DNA from: Actinacidiphila epipremni
GTDB lineage: Bacteria; Actinomycetota; Actinomycetes; Streptomycetales; Streptomycetaceae
DNA: 64,000 nucleotides
Assembly: GCF_012034175.1 (NCBI RefSeq)
Contig: NZ_JAATEJ010000017.1
Location: 1-64,000 of the forward strand
Direction: 5' to 3'
Part shown: piece after piece, positions 8,835-16,539 of the stretch
How the letters are laid out: each line of letters opens with the position of its first letter
Numbering within the stretch: the first letter of the stretch is position 1
Program-made: the position numbers and the translations under genes
The notes under the pieces: generated by a model
What the model was told of the DNA's origin: nothing
Seen by the model: the letters and a program-made list of their open reading frames with translations, nothing else
Database searches by the model: none

Positions 8835-9809
8835 TCAGGCGGTCTGCGCGCGGGCCCCCGCCGCCGGTGCGGCCCGCGGCGCGGGCAGCGGGCCCGCCGG
8901 GCGACCGGCCGCCGGCGCCAGCCCGCCCTCGGCGGCGCAGGCCGCGAGGCGGTCGAGCAGCAGCGCCGCGTACGGATGCGGCTCGCGCCGCGGGGTGATC
9001 GCGTAGACGCCGCGGGAGGGCGGGTCCACCAGCGGTACGGCGGTGACGTCGGCGCGCAGCGCGGCCCTCAGGACGCCCGGCACCAGGGCGACGGCATGGC
9101 CCGTCGCCACCAGGGCGAGCTTGCCCGGCAGATCGGCCGCCGCGAGATCGACCCGGGCCGTGACGCCGGCCCGGGCGGCGTGCCGGCGCAGCAGCGCGGC
9201 CGAGCCCTCGTTGTCCTCGGCCCAGGTCCGGCCGGCCAGCGCGGCGATCGGCAGCGGACCGGGCCCGGCCAGCGGATGCCCCACGGGCAGCACGACGACC
9301 ATCTCGTCCAGACCCAGGAACCGCCGCTCGACCCGCGCGTCCTGCGGCAGCCCGGGCGGCGCGTCCGTCACCACCCCCACGTCCAGATCCCCGGCCGCCA
9401 CCCGGGCGTGCAACTGCCCGCTCAGCGCCGGCAGCAGGCTCCACCGCACCGGCCCGGCCGCCTCCAGCACACCCCGTACGGCCGCCGGCACGATCTGCGC
9501 GGCCAGCGACGGCGTCGCCCCGACCGCCAGCGGCCGTACCGCGCCCCCGTCACCCGCCTCCCGCGCGGCCCGCACCGCCCGGTCGGCCTCGGCGAGCGTG
9601 GCCTGCGCATGCCGCCGGAACGCCTCCCCGGCAGGGGTGGGCCGCACCCCGCGCGCGTGCCGCTCCACCAGCGGCACGCCGAGCTGCCGCTCAAGACCGG
9701 CGATCTGCCGGGAGACGGCCGACTGCGTGTGGTGCAGCTCGGCCGCCGCCGCGGACAGCGAGCCGAGCCGGCACACCGTCACGAACGTCCGCCACACCAC
9801 CAGGTCCAT
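8835..9809 (-). CDS. LysR-family transcriptional regulator
   Basis: A 324-residue LTTR. Residues 1-60 form the winged helix-turn-helix (FVTVCRLGSLSAAAAELHHTQSAVSRQIAGLE is split here as SLSAAAAELHH then TQSAVSRQIAGLE), and residues about 90-290 form the two-lobed co-inducer domain. ATG 9809 matches the family N-terminus, and CATACT at 9816-9821 (minus strand) sits six bases upstream, which suggests a leaderless transcript. The last 30 residues are an Ala/Pro-rich tail. The gene diverges from the dehydrogenase-SnoaL gene across 95 bp that holds an LTTR-like dyad, so that gene is the probable target. Confidence 0.9.
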   Translation of the reverse strand: MDLVVWRTFVTVCRLGSLSAAAAELHHTQSAVSRQIAGLERQLGVPLVERHARGVRPTPAGEAFRRHAQATLAEADRAVRAAREAGDGGAVRPLAVGATPSLAAQIVPAAVRGVLEAAGPVRWSLLPALSGQLHARVAAGDLDVGVVTDAPPGLPQDARVERRFLGLDEMVVVLPVGHPLAGPGPLPIAALAGRTWAEDNEGSAALLRRHAARAGVTARVDLAAADLPGKLALVATGHAVALVPGVLRAALRADVTAVPLVDPPSRGVYAITPRREPHPYAALLLDRLAACAAEGGLAPAAGRPAGPLPAPRAAPAAGARAQTA

Positions 9810-9862
9810 CGCGCCAGTATGCGCGCCGGCCATGCGCGCCCTGCAGGGCAGCCCTACCGGAT

Positions 9863-9877
9863 CTGCGGTTGTCGCAG
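9863..9877. promoter_or_regulatory. Probable LysR operator overlapping the -35 of the divergent dehydrogenase gene
   Basis: CTGCG (9863-9867) and CGCAG (9873-9877) form a perfect dyad around GTTGT, the size and symmetry usual for LysR boxes. A TTGTCG hexamer (9869-9874) overlaps the dyad. CAGGCT (9892-9897) follows at 17 bp and lies seven bases before the dehydrogenase ATG, so the dyad would cover the -35 element of a leaderless promoter. A second pair, ATGCGCGCC repeated around 9819-9840, lies nearer the LysR start. Confidence 0.5.
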
Positions 9878-9904
9878 CGACCGCGGTGGACCAGGCTGGC
9901 ACCC

Positions 9905-11071
9905 ATGACCACCGCACACACCGTCGCCGTCCTGGGCCTGGGCCGTATGGGAGCCGCGATCGCCCGCCGCCTCACCGAGCAGGGCCGGGAGGTCGTCGGC
10001 TGGACGCGCTCCGGGCGCTCCGCCGGCGACATCCCCACGACGGACAAGCCCGCCGACGCCGTCGCCGGCGCCGACCTCGTCCTGCTGGCCCTCTTCGACG
10101 GCCACGCCTGCCGGGACGTCCTCGACGCCGTACGGGACGCGCTGCGCCCCGGCACCGTCGTGGTGAACACCAGCACCATCGCCCCGGCCGAGGCCGAAGC
10201 GCTCGCGCAGTCCAGCGGCCCGTCGTACGTCCACGCGCCCGTCCTCGGCTCCACCCCCGCCGTCGCCGCCGGCAGCCTCCAGGTGCTCGCCGCGGGCGCC
10301 GATGACGCCTTCGACAAGGCCCGGCCGGTCCTGGAGCAGCTCGGGAACGTCCGCCATGTGGCCGACGCCCGTACCGCCGCCGCCCTCAAGCTGGTCGTCA
10401 ACAGCACCATCGCCGGCTCCGTCCTCGCCCTCGGCGAGACACTGCGGCAGGCCGACGCCCTCGGACTGCCCCGCGAGCAGGTCCTGGACGTCCTCGAACT
10501 GAGCCAGCTCGGCAAACTCGCCGCCGCCAAGCGGCCCTTCCTGGCCGACCCGTCCGCCGCGGCCACCCGCCCGGCGCAGTTCACCATCGGCGCGCTGACC
10601 AAGGACATGGACCTGCTCACCGCCGCCTCGGGCGCCCCGCTGCCGAGCGCCGCCGCGCTGGCCGAGGCGCCCGCGGGCCCGCACGCCGACATCGCCGCCG
10701 CCGCGACCGCCCCGGCCGTCGACGACGCGGTCCTGGCACCCCTGCGGGCCTACATGCGCGGCCACGCCACCGGCGACCCCGCCCACTTCCGCGCCGCCTT
10801 CCTGCCCACCGCCCGGATCGAGGGCCTGCGCGACGGCACCTTCGTCTCCTGGGACCTCGACGACTACTGCGCCCTCTTCCCCGGCCACCCGGCGCCCGAC
10901 GAGGCGGCCAGGACCCGCCGTATCGACGCCGTCACCGTCCACGGCACCGTCGCGACCGCGGCGATGACCCTGCGGTACGGCCCCGAGACCTTCACCGACG
11001 TCTTCCTGCTCGCCCGCACCGACGGCGACGGCTGGCGCATCGCGAGCAAGGCGTACCACCGGCACACCTGA
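9905..11071 (+). CDS. NAD(P)-binding beta-hydroxyacid dehydrogenase/imine-reductase-like enzyme fused to a SnoaL domain
   Basis: A 388-residue two-domain enzyme. Residues 1-160 are a Rossmann domain with the nucleotide motif VLGLGRMGAAIARRL. Residues 160-260 are the helical dimerisation domain of the 6-phosphogluconate dehydrogenase fold (KLVVNSTIAGS in the position of the catalytic Lys helix). This pair is found in 3-hydroxyisobutyrate dehydrogenases and imine reductases. Residues about 275-388 form an added SnoaL/NTF2-like domain containing ARIEGLRDGTF and GWRIASKAYHRHT. The dehydrogenase family is normally about 290 residues, so this is a true fusion. The substrate is unknown. Control by the divergent LysR gene is likely. 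Confidence 0.8.
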   Translation: MTTAHTVAVLGLGRMGAAIARRLTEQGREVVGWTRSGRSAGDIPTTDKPADAVAGADLVLLALFDGHACRDVLDAVRDALRPGTVVVNTSTIAPAEAEALAQSSGPSYVHAPVLGSTPAVAAGSLQVLAAGADDAFDKARPVLEQLGNVRHVADARTAAALKLVVNSTIAGSVLALGETLRQADALGLPREQVLDVLELSQLGKLAAAKRPFLADPSAAATRPAQFTIGALTKDMDLLTAASGAPLPSAAALAEAPAGPHADIAAAATAPAVDDAVLAPLRAYMRGHATGDPAHFRAAFLPTARIEGLRDGTFVSWDLDDYCALFPGHPAPDEAARTRRIDAVTVHGTVATAAMTLRYGPETFTDVFLLARTDGDGWRIASKAYHRHT

Positions 11072-11115
11072 GCGCGGCGGGACCGGGACCCGCGGCGCTG
11101 CTCAGGTGTGCCGCG

Positions 11116-11400
11116 TCACCAGTCGCGGTCGGCGAGCAGCGGGCCGAGCGGCCCGAGGTCGAGGTTCAGGTCCTCGCGGCGCAGCCCGTGCCGGGTGCAC
11201 AGCTCGTCCATCGCGCGGTCCAGGTGCATGAGGGTGACGCCGAGGCGTTCCTCCTGCTCCGCCGTCAGGCCGCCCTGGTCGATCCGCCGGACGGCCTGCC
11301 GCTCCATCAGCTGGCGGACCAGCTCCACCAGGGTGAGCACCAGGCCGACCAGGTCGCGGGCGGCGCTGTCCGGGTCGAGGTCCAGCCGGGGGCCGCTCAC
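11116..11400 (-). CDS. gvpK: Gas vesicle protein GvpK
   Basis: A 94-residue member of the GvpK family (contains VELVRQLMERQAVRRI and LGPLGPLL). It is the last gene of the minus-strand gas-vesicle operon. GvpK is an accessory protein required for vesicle formation in several hosts; its exact role is unresolved. Start: the GTG at 11400 overlaps the stop of the preceding gvpS gene by GTGA, which implies coupled translation. Confidence 0.9.
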   Translation of the reverse strand: MSGPRLDLDPDSAARDLVGLVLTLVELVRQLMERQAVRRIDQGGLTAEQEERLGVTLMHLDRAMDELCTRHGLRREDLNLDLGPLGPLLADRDW

Positions 11401-11627
11401 AGCAGGCCCCCGTCGCTCCAGGGCGCCGGGACGCGCTCGCTGACCGACGCCAGCAGGGCGTGCAGGGAGAGCCGGACCAGCGGCACGTCGGCGATCGCGA
11501 TCACCACGTCGCCGCTGATCACCACCCCGGTGGCGAGCACCCGGTCGAGCAGGTCCACCAGCGGCACGCCCAGCGGCGCGCCGCTGTCGGGCCCCACCCA
11601 CGGGACGACGCCCGTCGCGCCGGTCAC
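11397..11627 (-). CDS. gvpS: Gas vesicle protein GvpS (GvpA/J-family)
   Basis: A 76-residue small structural-family protein. The GvpA-fold core is visible (VPLVDLLDRVLATGVVISGD, then VVIAIADVPLVRLSLHALL), with no long C-terminal tail. GvpS is the third GvpA-like paralogue of Streptomyces-type clusters and probably a minor wall or nucleation component. The GTG start at 11627 and the stop at 11397 both overlap neighbouring genes by GTGA, so gvpL, gvpS and gvpK are translated as a coupled set. Confidence 0.88.
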   Translation of the reverse strand: MTGATGVVPWVGPDSGAPLGVPLVDLLDRVLATGVVISGDVVIAIADVPLVRLSLHALLASVSERVPAPWSDGGLL

Positions 11628-12472
11628 TCGCCCTCTCCCGCGGTTTGCCCGGTGAAGGAGTACGGCACCCACGGCCCGGACAGCTCCACGTGCAGCCCGA
11701 GGTCGCGGTACGTGCCGGCCAGCGCCCGCACCGCCGAGGCCAGTTCGGCGGCGCGGGCGTCGTCCACCAGATACGCGGCGTTGAGCACCTGGTGCCGGTC
11801 CCGGCCGGTGACCTCGGTGCCGTGTGGACGCCGCCGTACCGACGAGACGGCGAAGGCCGCCGCGGTGTCGTGGGCGTGCCGCGCGGCCCGCAGCGCCGCC
11901 TCCTGACGGGCCGTGCGGTCCCGCTCCTGGCCGCGTACCCGCGCCAGGTACGCCGCGCCCTGCCCGCCGGCGGGCACGGGGGAGGGGTGGCCGGCGGCGG
12001 GTGCCGCGGACGCCTCAGGGCGCCCCGCCGAGACCTTCAGCGCCCATTCGGCGCGCCCGGTCACCAGCTCCAGCGCGGCCAGGAACTGCTGCCGCCGCGC
12101 GTCGAGCGCGGCCACCGCCCGGCGGTCGTCGGTGAACAGCGTGGCGAGCGGCAGCGGTACGACGGGCCCGCCCGCGGCGGCGGCCGTCACCACGGCGTGG
12201 TGGGCCCGCGCGCACACCTCCAGCCGCGCCGGATCGGCGAGCCGGCGGCGCAGCGCGTCCTCGGTGAAGTCCGCCGCGGGCACGTCCTGCACCAGGGCCC
12301 GGAGCCGAGCGGCCAGCGGCAGCAGCCGCAGGGCGCCGCCGCCTTCGTGGCCGCCTTCGGGGCCGGCGGCGGGCGCGGCCGGCCCGTCGCCGCCGAGGAT
12401 CGCGAACACGCAGGTCACCGTGGTGCCGGTGGCCGGCGCGGCGAGGGCGGGGAGCTGCTGCGCGGCCGTCAT
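11624..12472 (-). CDS. gvpL: Gas vesicle protein GvpL (GvpL/F family)
   Basis: A 282-residue GvpL/F-family protein. Family features are the first beta-alpha unit (TVTCVFAILGGDG), the middle helical domain with VVPLPLATLFTD, and a C-terminal second domain ending with WVPYSFTG, the usual PYSF terminus of the family. These proteins are accessory factors thought to chaperone GvpA or sit at the wall. The Ala/Gly/Pro stretch near residues 155-175 is a linker. The start overlaps the gvpJ stop by ATGA. The second GvpL/F paralogue of the cluster, gvpF, lies upstream. Confidence 0.9.
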   Translation of the reverse strand: MTAAQQLPALAAPATGTTVTCVFAILGGDGPAAPAAGPEGGHEGGGALRLLPLAARLRALVQDVPAADFTEDALRRRLADPARLEVCARAHHAVVTAAAAGGPVVPLPLATLFTDDRRAVAALDARRQQFLAALELVTGRAEWALKVSAGRPEASAAPAAGHPSPVPAGGQGAAYLARVRGQERDRTARQEAALRAARHAHDTAAAFAVSSVRRRPHGTEVTGRDRHQVLNAAYLVDDARAAELASAVRALAGTYRDLGLHVELSGPWVPYSFTGQTAGEGE

Positions 12473-12843
12473 CCCGCGTCGCCGCCCTCGGGGTCCCCGG
12501 TGCGGGAGCGCCGCCGCGGCGGGCGCTCGCCGCGGGTCTCCAGCTCGGCCAGCCGCTCCCTGAGCTGCTGGTTCTCCCGGGTCAGGGCATGCTCGGCGGC
12601 ACGTGAGGAGAGCGCCGGGTCGGTCTCCCACCAGTCGATGCCGGCGAGCTTGGCGGTCTCGACGGAGGAGACGAACAGCCGCAGCCGGATGGTCAGCAGC
12701 TCGATGTCGAGCAGGTCGATCTTGATGTCCCCGGCGATGACGATGCCCTTGTCGAGGATGCGCTCCAGGATCTCGGCGAGGTTCGCCGTGGCCGGGGTCG
12801 GGCCGTACGGCTCGGCCGCGGTGGTGTACTCCAGCGCGGTCAC
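12469..12843 (-). CDS. gvpJ: Gas vesicle protein GvpJ (GvpA-like)
   Basis: A 124-residue GvpA-family paralogue. The conserved core is LAEILERILDKGIVIAGDIK followed by LLDIELLTIRLRLFVSSVE. The C-terminal third (RENQQLRERLAELE) is a short predicted coiled coil absent from the major wall protein, ending in an Arg-rich tail. GvpJ is an essential minor protein in characterised vesicle systems and is probably involved in assembly initiation or the conical caps. It starts at a GTG that overlaps the gvpZ stop, and it ends by overlapping gvpL. Confidence 0.9.
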   Translation of the reverse strand: MTALEYTTAAEPYGPTPATANLAEILERILDKGIVIAGDIKIDLLDIELLTIRLRLFVSSVETAKLAGIDWWETDPALSSRAAEHALTRENQQLRERLAELETRGERPPRRRSRTGDPEGGDAG

Positions 12844-13910
12844 CGCCGGCTCCGGCGGCGCCGCGGGGCCTGCTCTTCCTCGTCGTCCTCTTCTTCCTTG
12901 GCGGGCTCCTCCTCCTCGCCCTCTTCCCCTTCCTCCTCGTCCTCGGGCTCGCCCTCCTCCTCGTCCCAGTCCTCCTCGCCGTCCTCGCCGGCACCCTCGC
13001 CCTCGTCGTAGGCGTCCTCGTCCTCGGGGCCGTAGTCCTCGTCGTCCTCCTCCGGCCCGTTCTCCCCCTGCTCGTCGTCCTCCAGCCCCTCCTCGTGGGA
13101 GCGGACGACCTCGCCGTCGCGGATCTCGCCGCGCCAGCCCTCCACCTCGTCGTCGGCGTGCAGGGTGACGTGCCGGCCGAAGTGCTTGAGGTCCAGCCGC
13201 AGCCGGCGGCCCTGGGCGCGCCAGAGGTTCGCGGTCTTCTCGAAGAAGCCCGCGGGGGTGTACTCGACGACCACGAGGATGCGCGTCAGGCTGGGCCCGA
13301 GCTCATGGAAGCTCACACAGCCCGTGGTGCTGCCCTTGGCGCCCTCCGAGGTCCACACGATCCGCTCGTCGGGGATCTGCTCCTGCGTCGTCGCCTTCCA
13401 ACTGCGGCTGGAGGGGCCGATCTTGAGATTCCAGGTGGTGACCTCGTCCTCCTCCTGGGAGACGCCCCTGACGCCCTTGGTGAAGCTGCTGAAGTCCTCG
13501 AACTGCGTCCAGTTGTCGTACGCGGTGCGCCGGGAGACCCCGACGTCCAGCGACTCGACGATGTTGACGGCCTTGACGTTCTCGCCCGTGCCGCTGCCTC
13601 CGCCGCCGCCGACGGTGTCCTTGACCTTGCCCACGACCTTGTCCTTGGTGTCCTTCGCCTTCTGCCCGACCATCGCCTTGAACGGCGAGTCCCCGTGCAG
13701 CATGCGGTTGCCGGCGCCGAGCATCCCGCCCTGGCCGTCGGCGACGTCGGTGAGCCGGTCGGTCAGACCGGAGACCTTGTCGCCCGCCTTCTGCGTCCAC
13801 TCGTCCGCGAGCCCGCCCAGGAACTTCCCGAACTCCTGGCGCAGGTCGCCGAAGCCGGTGAGGCCGCCGGACTGCTCGCTTTCCTTGCCCTTGGGGCCCT
13901 TCGGTGCCAT
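12840..13910 (-). CDS. gvpZ: GvpZ: SRPBCC-domain protein of the gas-vesicle cluster with very acidic tail
   Basis: A 356-residue protein in the gvpZ position of the actinomycete order O-A-F-G-Y-Z-J-L-S-K. Residues 1-105 are polar and helical; residues about 110-260 form an SRPBCC (polyketide-cyclase/START-like) domain containing VSRRTAYDNWTQF and VSFHELGPSLTRI. From about residue 270 to 347 almost every residue is Glu or Asp, with Gly spacers, and the protein ends in a run of Arg (RRRRSRR). SRPBCC domains bind small hydrophobic ligands; no role in vesicles is established. Coding DNA for the acidic tail is 12870-13095. Confidence 0.82.
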   Translation of the reverse strand: MAPKGPKGKESEQSGGLTGFGDLRQEFGKFLGGLADEWTQKAGDKVSGLTDRLTDVADGQGGMLGAGNRMLHGDSPFKAMVGQKAKDTKDKVVGKVKDTVGGGGGSGTGENVKAVNIVESLDVGVSRRTAYDNWTQFEDFSSFTKGVRGVSQEEDEVTTWNLKIGPSSRSWKATTQEQIPDERIVWTSEGAKGSTTGCVSFHELGPSLTRILVVVEYTPAGFFEKTANLWRAQGRRLRLDLKHFGRHVTLHADDEVEGWRGEIRDGEVVRSHEEGLEDDEQGENGPEEDDEDYGPEDEDAYDEGEGAGEDGEEDWDEEEGEPEDEEEGEEGEEEEPAKEEEDDEEEQAPRRRRSRR

Positions 13911-13916
13911 GTCCGC

Positions 13917-14579
13917 CTACCTCCCGTGCCGCTTGGCGGCGCCGTGCGGCCTGCCCGACCCCGCGTGGTCCGCGGCGGCCTTCTTCCCCGCCGCGGCCTT
14001 CTTGCGGGCCGGGACCGCCTTCTTGGCGGCGGTCCGCTTCGCCGGGGACTTCTTCGCCGGCGCCCGCTTGCGCGCGGCGGCCTTCTTCGCCGGGCCGTTG
14101 AGCCGGTCCCAGTCGGTACGACGGGAGGCGCGGCGCCCGCCCTCCCGCCCGCCGCCGCCCTGCGCCGGCTCCTCCTCTTCGGCCCCGTCGCCCTCGCTGC
14201 CCTCGCCGGTCTCCTCGCCCTCGTCCTCCTCGAACTCCGCCGCCTCCTCCGCCTCGTCGTCCTGCGCGCCGCCGCGCCCCTTGCCGCGCTGCCGCAGCGA
14301 CTCCGCCAGCGCGGTGAAGCCGCGCTCGGCGGAACCCGACGCGGCGGAGCGGGCCGCGGCCAGCAGCTCCCCGCTGATCTGGTCGCGCAGCGGCTCGAAG
14401 CGCGGGTTCTCCCGCAGCTGGCGCATCCCCTCGGCGGCGAGCCCCGCCGGGCTCAGCCCGAACCTGCGGCCGGCCAGGAAGGTGGCGATCGCGAGCGCCG
14501 TCCTGGCCTTGCGCGTGCGTCCGAGGACGTAGCCGCCGGCCATGGCCGCTGCGACCGCGGTCTTGCATGAGCTGTTCAT
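13917..14579 (-). CDS. gvpY: GvpY: cluster protein with acidic block and histone-H1-like basic tail
   Basis: A 220-residue protein in the gvpY position. The N-terminus (VAAAMAGGYVLGRTRKA) has a short Ala/Gly helix; residues 20-95 are helical and positively charged. An acidic block (about 110-140) is followed from residue 160 by Lys-Ala-Pro repeats such as AKKAAARKRAPAKKSPAK, resembling histone H1 and the tails of mycobacterial or streptomycete HU proteins. No family domain with known activity is apparent. It overlaps the gvpG stop by ATGA and sits six bases before gvpZ. Confidence 0.78.
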   Translation of the reverse strand: MNSSCKTAVAAAMAGGYVLGRTRKARTALAIATFLAGRRFGLSPAGLAAEGMRQLRENPRFEPLRDQISGELLAAARSAASGSAERGFTALAESLRQRGKGRGGAQDDEAEEAAEFEEDEGEETGEGSEGDGAEEEEPAQGGGGREGGRRASRRTDWDRLNGPAKKAAARKRAPAKKSPAKRTAAKKAVPARKKAAAGKKAAADHAGSGRPHGAAKRHGR

Positions 14580-14848
14580 CGGCGAGCACCTCTCGAATGA
14601 TGGGTCGTCTTGCGGCGGACCGGCCGGGGCCGTTCCAGCAGGTCCAGCAGCCGCTCCTCCTCGGCCTCGAAGCCCGCGTCGTCGATCTCGCCCTCGTCGT
14701 AGGCGCGGTGGAGCGCCGCGAGCCGGGCCCGCAGCACGGCCGGGTCGTACATCTCGTCGAGCGCGGTGTCCAGCAGCTGCTGGGAGACCCAGGTGACGCC
14801 GCGCACGGGAGCGAGCGGCAGCAGCAGCACCCCGCTGAGCAGCCCCAT
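14576..14848 (-). CDS. gvpG: Gas vesicle protein GvpG
   Basis: A 90-residue GvpG-family protein. The family pattern is visible in LLLPLAPVRGVTWVSQQLLD near the N-terminus and in the helical DEGEIDDAGFEAEEERLLD segment. GvpG is a small accessory protein, conserved in bacterial and archaeal clusters, and often paired with GvpF and GvpL. The ATG at 14848 begins one base after the gvpF stop, and the stop overlaps gvpY by ATGA. Confidence 0.88.
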   Translation of the reverse strand: MGLLSGVLLLPLAPVRGVTWVSQQLLDTALDEMYDPAVLRARLAALHRAYDEGEIDDAGFEAEEERLLDLLERPRPVRRKTTHHSRGARR

Positions 14849-14849
14849 G

Positions 14850-15578
14850 TCAGACCCCGGCCGGTGCGGCAAGGCCGCAGAAGCTGTAGCAGGGCAGCGG
14901 TCCGGCGAGCCGCAGCTCGGCGCGGTCGGCGAGCTGCGGGCCGAGGTCGTCGACGACGGCCCGGCAGTCGGCGACGCGGTCCGCGGCCACCAGGAAGGAC
15001 ACATTGAGCACCCCGCCCGGCACCTCGGCGCCGGGGGCGACGTCGTCGGCCAGCTCGGTGAGCACGTCGGCCACCTCCCGCGCCGCCGCGAGCGCCCGCC
15101 GCCGCAGGCCCGCCATGACGGCCTCGCCGAGCCGCACGCTGGTGTCGTAGCCCGGCCGCCGCCGGCTCTCCTGCCGCAGCCGCGCGACATGGGGGTCGGT
15201 ACGGACCAGGGCCGCGATGCCGTCCTCGACGGGGGCGGCCTTGAGGTTCATCTCGAAGCGGCCCTCGACCCGGTCGAGCGCCGCCGCGTAACTCCCGGCG
15301 CCCTCCCGCAGCCGGGCGAGGACCGCCTCCTCGTCGGCGGCGACCGCGCCGAACCGGGTCGGCAGCAGCGCGCCGCGGCCGGCGAAGGCGAGCTGGACGT
15401 CCTGGTGGGCCCGCAGGTCCCGGCGGCGCGGCCGGAGCTTGTCCGGGGCGGCGCTGACGACCGCGGCGAGGCCGCCGTACGCGGGGGTGCGGACCCGGGC
15501 CGGCGGGTCGCCGATCCCGCGGATGCCCGGCGGGGCCGCGAGCCCGGCCCGCGTCACCCCGTAGACGTACACGCTCAC
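14850..15578 (-). CDS. gvpF: Gas vesicle protein GvpF (GvpL/F family)
   Basis: A 242-residue GvpL/F-family protein starting MSVYVYGVTRAG from a GTG. The N-domain has the LPTRFGAVAADEEAVLARL helix typical of the family. The C-domain shows LNVSFLVAADRVADC and ends in LPCYSFCGL, the family's (P)YSF terminus. GvpF is the best candidate for contacting the inner face of the vesicle wall. It lies six bases after gvpA and is shorter than its paralogue GvpL by about 40 residues. Confidence 0.9.
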   Translation of the reverse strand: MSVYVYGVTRAGLAAPPGIRGIGDPPARVRTPAYGGLAAVVSAAPDKLRPRRRDLRAHQDVQLAFAGRGALLPTRFGAVAADEEAVLARLREGAGSYAAALDRVEGRFEMNLKAAPVEDGIAALVRTDPHVARLRQESRRRPGYDTSVRLGEAVMAGLRRRALAAAREVADVLTELADDVAPGAEVPGGVLNVSFLVAADRVADCRAVVDDLGPQLADRAELRLAGPLPCYSFCGLAAPAGV

Positions 15579-15584
15579 CGCACG

Positions 15585-16061
15585 TCAGCCTTCCTTGCCG
15601 CGGCTCTTGGCCCGGGAGCCCGACCGGCCGCCGGCGCCGCCGGCGGCGGCACGGCGGCGCGGCCGGTCCCGGTCCCGGTCGTCCTCGGCGGGCTCCTCGT
15701 CCTCGTCGCCGAACCCGAGGGCGTCCTTGACCTTGCCGCCGACCTTGCCGCCCAGCGACCGGGTGGCCTTCCTGGCGCCGGCCCGCCCGACGGACCCGGA
15801 CATCCCGCCGAAGAGCTCCGGCACGGTCCGGCTGCGCGAGTCGCGCTCCAGGTCGAGCCGGTTGCACACCTCGGCGAAGCGCAGATACGTGTCGACGCTG
15901 GCCACCACGACGCGGGCGTCGATCTTCAGGATCTCGATGCCGACCAGGGACACCCGGACGAACACGTCGATGACGATGCCCCGGTCGAGCACCAGGTCCA
16001 GGACGTCGTAGAGGGTGCCGGTGCGCGGGGCGCAGACGACTTCATCGGCTATGACGGTCAC
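15585..16061 (-). CDS. gvpA: Gas vesicle major structural protein GvpA, actinomycete type
   Basis: A 158-residue member of the GvpA family that forms the ribbed vesicle wall. The core is LYDVLDLVLDRGIVIDVFVR, then VGIEILKIDARVVVASVDTYL. Classical wall GvpA is about 70-75 residues; here an extra 80-residue charged C-terminus (acidic, then Arg/Gly-rich) follows. Such extensions are typical of streptomycete GvpA, and it is unclear whether these bacteria make true floating vesicles. It starts at a GTG 67 bases after gvpO. Confidence 0.88.
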   Translation of the reverse strand: MTVIADEVVCAPRTGTLYDVLDLVLDRGIVIDVFVRVSLVGIEILKIDARVVVASVDTYLRFAEVCNRLDLERDSRSRTVPELFGGMSGSVGRAGARKATRSLGGKVGGKVKDALGFGDEDEEPAEDDRDRDRPRRRAAAGGAGGRSGSRAKSRGKEG

Positions 16062-16127
16062 GGCGATACCGCTCTTTCTGTCGGAAGTCCGCCGGCCGTC
16101 CGCGCGGGACGGCGGCGCGGGGCGGGA

Positions 16128-16445
16128 CTAGGAGTCGGCGACCCCCCGGCAGTAGCGGCGCACCCGGCGGTAGCCGCGCAGGGTGCCGTCCCCGGCGAGC
16201 TGCACCTCGTAGGTGGCCATCAGGCTGGTGGTGTCCGGGATCCGGGCGACCTCCACCACGTCCACGGACACCAGCCAGCCGTCGTCCTCGGTCGGCGTGA
16301 CCTCGGAGCACCCCTCGGCGATCCGCCCGGTCAGCTTCCCCAGGCACCGCGCGGCCTCCTCGGCCGCCCCCTCCGCGCCGGAGGCCCGCCTCTTGCCCTG
16401 ACCGCGCGTCGCCGTCGACGACCGCCGGCCATGTTCTTCTGCCAT
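16128..16445 (-). CDS. gvpO: Gas vesicle protein GvpO
   Basis: A 105-residue GvpO-family protein, first of the ten gvp genes. The conserved domain spans residues 30-100, with WLVSVDVVEVARIPDT and LMATYEVQLAGDG, and ends GYRRVRRYCRG. GvpO affects gvp expression or assembly in archaea. I chose the ATG at 16445; the frame extends to a GTG at 16508 without a ribosome site. Upstream, CCTAGCGG occurs at 16511-16518 and 16539-16546, and the second copy overlaps the stop of the triplet-serine gene. Confidence 0.85.
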   Translation of the reverse strand: MAEEHGRRSSTATRGQGKRRASGAEGAAEEAARCLGKLTGRIAEGCSEVTPTEDDGWLVSVDVVEVARIPDTTSLMATYEVQLAGDGTLRGYRRVRRYCRGVADS

Positions 16446-16539
16446 GCCCTCACCCGCACCCGCGAGGGTCCGCACGCGCTGATGGACCATCCGGAGAGGG
16501 TCGGGCACCGCCTAGCGGTATCGACCTGGCTGTGTTGAC

